The position numbers were made by a program, and so were the translations under genes. A stretch of 64,000 nt of DNA from Nitrospirota bacterium (lineage in GTDB: Bacteria > Nitrospirota > JACRHJ01). The stretch covers positions 17,331 to 81,330 of the forward strand of contig JACRHJ010000035.1 of NCBI GenBank assembly GCA_016212105.1, in the 5' to 3' direction. Every line of letters starts with the position of its first letter. Positions within the stretch are counted from its first letter, which is position 1. A model generated the notes under the pieces. That model was not told the DNA's origin. It made no database searches and saw nothing but the letters and a program-made list of their open reading frames with translations. Of the stretch, positions 60,749 through 64,000 are shown piece after piece.

Positions 60749-61570
60749 TTACTTGTTGCGCTTCTTTACTATATATCTGTCGGTGGTCTTGTTCTTCCTG
60801 GTCTTGATGCCCTCTGGCTTGCCCCACGGGGAGCATGCCGGGCGGCCGCCGGATGAGCGGCCTTCGCCGCCGCCGAGCGGGTGGTCGACCGGGTTCATCG
60901 CGACGCCCCTGACCTTCGGCCTCTTGCCCTTCCAGCGGTTCCTGCCGGCCTTGCCTATCGTCACGTTCTCGTGCTCGATGTTGCCGACCTGGCCGACGGT
61001 GGCCTTGCAGTCCATCAGGACCATCCTGACCTCGCCGGAGCCTAGCCTGACCTGCGCGTAGCGGCCTTCCTTGGCCATGAGCTGCGCGTATGCGCCAGCC
61101 GTCCTCGCCATCTGACCGCCGCCGCCGACCCTCAGCTCGACGTTGTGGATGAGCGTGCCGAACGGTATGTTCCGGAGCGGGAGGCAGTTGCCCGGGAGTA
61201 TGTCCGAGCCCTCGCCGGACATTATCTTGTCGCCGACCTTCATGCCGACCGGCGCGAGTATGTAGCGCTTCTCGCCGTCCGCATAAAAGAGCAGGGCGAT
61301 GTTCGAGGTCCTGTTCGGGTCGTACTCGATGGTCTTGACCGTGGCCGGTATGCCGTCTTTGTCGCGCTTGAAGTCTATCATCCTGTAGGCGCGCTTGACG
61401 CCGCCGCCCTTGCGGCGGACTGTTATCCTGCCGTAGGTGTTCCTGCCGGCGGTCTTGGAGAAGCCCTTTACGAGGCTCTTTTCAGGCGTATCGGTGGTTA
61501 TCTCGTCGAACGTGCTTACCGTCTGGAAGCGTATGCCCGGCGAGGTCGGGTTGTATTTCTTGATGCCCAT
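60749..61570 (-). CDS. rplB: 50S ribosomal protein L2
   Basis: 273 aa; '[22 protein letters not shown]' and the conserved '[21 protein letters not shown]' peptidyl-transferase-centre loop. Starts 0 bp from the rplW stop. Confidence 0.98.
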   Translation of the reverse strand: MGIKKYNPTSPGIRFQTVSTFDEITTDTPEKSLVKGFSKTAGRNTYGRITVRRKGGGVKRAYRMIDFKRDKDGIPATVKTIEYDPNRTSNIALLFYADGEKRYILAPVGMKVGDKIMSGEGSDILPGNCLPLRNIPFGTLIHNVELRVGGGGQMARTAGAYAQLMAKEGRYAQVRLGSGEVRMVLMDCKATVGQVGNIEHENVTIGKAGRNRWKGKRPKVRGVAMNPVDHPLGGGEGRSSGGRPACSPWGKPEGIKTRKNKTTDRYIVKKRNK

Positions 61571-61861
61571 TTACTTGACTCCTTCGAGGTATTCGAGGGT
61601 ATCGCCCTTCCTCAGGGTGACTATGGCCTTCTTCCAGTCGGAGCGCTGGCCAAGCCTCGCGCCCATGCGCTTCTTCTTGCCCTTCAGGGTGATGGTCGCC
61701 ACGTTCTCGACCTTTACCTTGAACGCGGTCTCGACCGCCTTCTTTATCTCCATCTTGTTCGCGTCTATGTCGACCACGAACATGACCTTGTTCTCTTTTT
61801 CCTTGAGCGTCGTGCCCTTCTCGGTTATGAGCGGCTTCTTTATCACGTCGTAGAGGTTCAC
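61571..61861 (-). CDS. rplW: 50S ribosomal protein L23
   Basis: 96 aa; 'LYDVIKKPLITEKGTTLKEK' and 'VKVENVATITLKGKKKRMG'. Overlaps rplD by 4 nt (ATGA). Confidence 0.97.
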   Translation of the reverse strand: MNLYDVIKKPLITEKGTTLKEKENKVMFVVDIDANKMEIKKAVETAFKVKVENVATITLKGKKKRMGARLGQRSDWKKAIVTLRKGDTLEYLEGVK

Positions 61862-62481
61862 TTCAGCACCTCCTGCAGTTTTGCCAATGTCTCCCTGTCG
61901 GCCAGGAGGTTGTCGTGCTTGAGCAGGTCGTAGACGTTGACGTTCTCGACCCTGAATACGCTGACGCCGGGGAGGTTCCTGGCGGCCAGGTAGAGGTTCT
62001 TGTCCTCGCCCGTGGTCAGGATCATCGTCTTGCCGGTGAGCCCCAGCGCCTTGAGCATCGCCGCAGCCTCGGAAGTCTTTGGCGCGCTGACGGCCAGCTT
62101 GTCCATCACGTAGAGCGTGCCCTCGATGAGCTTAGAGGAAAGGACCGACGCCAGGGCCTGGCGGGCCGCCTTCTTGGGCATCGAGTACGAGTAGTCCCTC
62201 GGGTGCGGCCCGAAGACTATGCCGCCGCCGCGCCAGAGCGGGGAGCGGATGGTGCCCGCGCGTGCGCGGCCCGTGCCCTTCTGACGGAACGGCTTCACGC
62301 CGCCGCCGCTCACGAAGTGGCGGGTCTTGGTGCCCGCGGTGCCCTGCCTCGCGTTGGCGAGCTGCATCACGACGGCCTCGTGGACGAGCGACTTCTTCGG
62401 GTTTACGCCGAACAGTTCGTCCGAGAGCTCCATCACGCCCGTCTTTTTCTTGTTAGCGTCTATTATGTCTACCGCTGGCAT
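61858..62481 (-). CDS. rplD: 50S ribosomal protein L4
   Basis: 207 aa; 'KPFRQKGTGRARAGTIRSPLWRGGGIVFGP' region is the L4 exit-tunnel loop. Often an autogenous regulator of the S10 operon; no regulatory hairpin is evident here. Confidence 0.97.
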   Translation of the reverse strand: MPAVDIIDANKKKTGVMELSDELFGVNPKKSLVHEAVVMQLANARQGTAGTKTRHFVSGGGVKPFRQKGTGRARAGTIRSPLWRGGGIVFGPHPRDYSYSMPKKAARQALASVLSSKLIEGTLYVMDKLAVSAPKTSEAAAMLKALGLTGKTMILTTGEDKNLYLAARNLPGVSVFRVENVNVYDLLKHDNLLADRETLAKLQEVLK

Positions 62482-62578
62482 CTGAAAATCTCCTGATATT
62501 TATTCGTCCAGGCAATCCGCCCGGCTGTCCCGGCCATGTCACGCGGCCAGTCTGTATTCCGGCAAACCCGGCCGGTTG

Positions 62579-63196
62579 TTACGCCTTGTTGAGTATGACG
62601 ATACCGGAGGGCGAACCGGGGACCGCGCCCTTCACGAGTATGACGTTCTCCTGCGGCCTCACGTCCACGACCTCGAGTCCCTTGACGGTGACGCGCGCGT
62701 CGCCCATGTGGCCCGGGAGGCGCTTGTTCTTCCAGACCCTGGAGGGCCACGCGGAGGAGCCTATGCCGCCCGGCGCCCTGTGGAACATGGAGCCGTGGGT
62801 CGCGCCGCCGCCGACGAAGTTGTGCCTCTTCATGACGCCCTGGAAGCCCTTGCCCTTCGAGGTGCCGACCACGTCCACCTTGTCGCCCTTGGCGAACATC
62901 TCGACGGTGATCTTCTGGCCGGTCTCCATGTCGGAGACGTCGCCCCTGAACTCGCGGAGGACCTTGAATGCCTGGGTGCCGGACTTCTTGAAGTGGCCGG
63001 ACATCGGCTTGTTGGTGCGGCCTTCCCTGGCCTCGTCGAAGCCGAGCTGCACCGCGTCGTAACCGTCGGTCTGGACGCCCTTCTTCTGGGTGACGCTGCA
63101 CGGGCCGGCCTCTATGACCGTGACCGGCATCACGCGGCCGTCCTCCAGAAATACCTGCGTCATCCCGAGCTTCCTGCCTATTATCCCTGTAATCAT
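62579..63196 (-). CDS. rplC: 50S ribosomal protein L3
   Basis: 205 aa; '[20 protein letters not shown]' and '[40 protein letters not shown]' region; the Gln/Gly loop is intact. Confidence 0.98.
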   Translation of the reverse strand: MITGIIGRKLGMTQVFLEDGRVMPVTVIEAGPCSVTQKKGVQTDGYDAVQLGFDEAREGRTNKPMSGHFKKSGTQAFKVLREFRGDVSDMETGQKITVEMFAKGDKVDVVGTSKGKGFQGVMKRHNFVGGGATHGSMFHRAPGGIGSSAWPSRVWKNKRLPGHMGDARVTVKGLEVVDVRPQENVILVKGAVPGSPSGIVILNKA

Positions 63197-63303
63197 CGCT
63201 GATTGACCTCTGATTTCATATCAGGCTTGTAGCGGGCTTATATAGCCTGCCGCCTCTCATTAATACCGCCGGGCCGAAAACCGCTGCTATCTCGTGCCCC
63301 AGG

Positions 63304-63609
63304 TTATAACTTTATTTCGACGTCCACGCCGGCCGAGAGGTCGAGCTTCATCAGCGCGTCTACCGTCTGCGGCGTCGGCTCAAGTATGTCCACGAGCCTC
63401 TTGTGGGTCCTTATCTCGAACTGCTCGCGTGACTTCTTGTCCACGTGCGGGGAACGAAGGACCGTGTACCTGTTTATCTTCGTGGGCAGCGGCACCGGGC
63501 CGGAAACCCTCGCGCCGGTCCTCTTGGCGGTGTCGACTATCTCGGTCACGGCCTGGTCCAGCAGCCTGTGGTCGTATGCGTTGAGCCTTATCCTTATTTT
63601 CTGTGCCAC
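63304..63609 (-). CDS. rpsJ: 30S ribosomal protein S10
   Basis: 101 aa; '[30 protein letters not shown]' region and '[25 protein letters not shown]'. First ribosomal gene of the S10 group after tuf. Confidence 0.98.
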   Translation of the reverse strand: MAQKIRIRLNAYDHRLLDQAVTEIVDTAKRTGARVSGPVPLPTKINRYTVLRSPHVDKKSREQFEIRTHKRLVDILEPTPQTVDALMKLDLSAGVDVEIKL

Positions 63610-63632
63610 GTTACCCTCTTATTTATCAACCG

Positions 63633-63660
63633 TTCTTTTCTTTCAGGTGAAAGAAAAGAA
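63633..63660. repeat. 12-bp perfect inverted repeat between tuf and rpsJ
   Basis: 'ttcttttctttc' and 'gaaagaaaagaa' around the loop 'aggt', in the tuf-rpsJ gap. It is a weak, AT-rich hairpin. Its purpose is not clear; it might be a processing or attenuation site. Confidence 0.6.
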
Positions 63661-63726
63661 CCAAAAGAAAGCCGACCTATATATAGACAGGCAAGGGGGT
63701 TGATAAAACCGGCCCCCTGAATGCCC

Positions 63727-64000
63727 TTATTCCACTATCTCGGCGACGACGCCGGCGCCGACTGTGCGGCCGCCCTCGCGGATCGCGAAGCGCAGCTCCT
63801 TCTCGCAGGCTATCGGCATGATTAGCTCCACCTGCATCGACACGTTGTCGCCGGGCATCACCATCTCCACGCCCTCGGGAAGCTTCACCACGCCAGTCAC
63901 GTCAGTCGTCCTGAAGTAGAACTGCGGACGGTAGCCGTTGAAGAACGGCGTGTGCCTGCCGCCCTCTTCCTTCGTCAGGATGTACGCCTCAGCCTTGAAC
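63727..64000 (-). CDS. tuf: Elongation factor Tu, 3' part (runs off the window)
   Basis: Only the C-terminal ~90 codons are present; the gene continues past 64000. Read on the minus strand it ends '...[18 protein letters not shown]' before TAA, with '[16 protein letters not shown]' and '[13 protein letters not shown]' upstream, all EF-Tu landmarks (domain 3). It delivers aminoacyl-tRNA to the ribosome and precedes rpsJ, as in many bacteria. Confidence 0.97.
   Translation of the reverse strand, partial: FKAEAYILTKEEGGRHTPFFNGYRPQFYFRTTDVTGVVKLPEGVEMVMPGDNVSMQVELIMPIACEKELRFAIREGGRTVGAGVVAEIVE

Noticed and set aside
1-64000. tRNA or rRNA genes
   Set aside because: No cloverleaf or GGTTCGAATC-like T-arm was seen in the gaps; a proper tRNAscan would be needed to exclude them.

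Overview
The window looks like part of a Gram-negative, GC-rich bacterial chromosome, probably a Desulfobacterota/deltaproteobacterial-type lineage or a relative known mainly from metagenomes. The evidence is an outer-membrane lipid transport set (mlaEFD), periplasmic M23/S41 peptidases, CcdA-thioredoxin genes, an S10-spc-alpha ribosomal operon of bacterial order, heavy ATA (Ile) codon use in a GC-rich background, and many short interspersed palindromic repeats. The lineage is inferred from gene content only.

Layout. 1-8.1 kb: an M28 peptidase, a methyltransferase with a short overlapping ORF, wrbA, a tightly overlapping NUDIX / APH-like kinase / HAD trio, and penicillin-binding protein 1A. 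8.2-11.9 kb: a visibly AT-richer two-gene unit that is the most unusual feature here. One 947-residue protein carries a helical repeat region, a class III nucleotidyl cyclase domain and a CX3CX2C radical SAM domain of SplB/photolyase-like type. It overlaps by 4 nt an HD phosphohydrolase. 12-16 kb: degenerate LytM (EnvC-like) protein, S41 protease, YhaM-like HD/OB exoribonuclease. 16.1-17.6 kb: AT-richer pentapeptide-repeat membrane protein. 17.8-23.6 kb: small Cys protein, two truncated HAMP receptors, a thioesterase, a FecR/DUF6600 protein, a DUF1460-like lipoprotein.

24-29 kb (minus strand): a periplasmic thiol/metal module made of a Cys/Met-rich Spy-like protein, a YHS protein, three tandem thioredoxins, CcdA, an SH3-like protein and an HMA chaperone. 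29.4-34 kb: trxB (frameshifted as read), a kynurenine-formamidase-like cyclase, mlaE-mlaF-mlaD. 34.1-37.9 kb: a second AT-richer cassette with a possible sRNA or leader, a peptidoglycan-binding CHAP-type endolysin-like protein, two lipoproteins and small membrane proteins, bounded by strong hairpins. 37.9-46.7 kb: an M16 protease pair (one catalytic, one not), rsmI, xerD, a UbiD-like decarboxylase, and small genes.

46.9-64 kb (minus strand): tuf (partial), rpsJ, rplC, rplD, rplW, rplB, rpsS, rplV, rpsC, rplP, rpmC, rpsQ, rplN, rplX, rplE, rpsN, rpsH, rplF, rplR, rpsE, rpmD, rplO, secY, adk, map, infA, rpmJ, rpsM, rpsK, rpsD, rpoA, rplQ, ending at a clear terminator. Repeat hairpins sit inside this operon. 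No tRNA, rRNA, transposase or CRISPR array was recognised. Everything was read by eye and from the ORF track; no database search was run.
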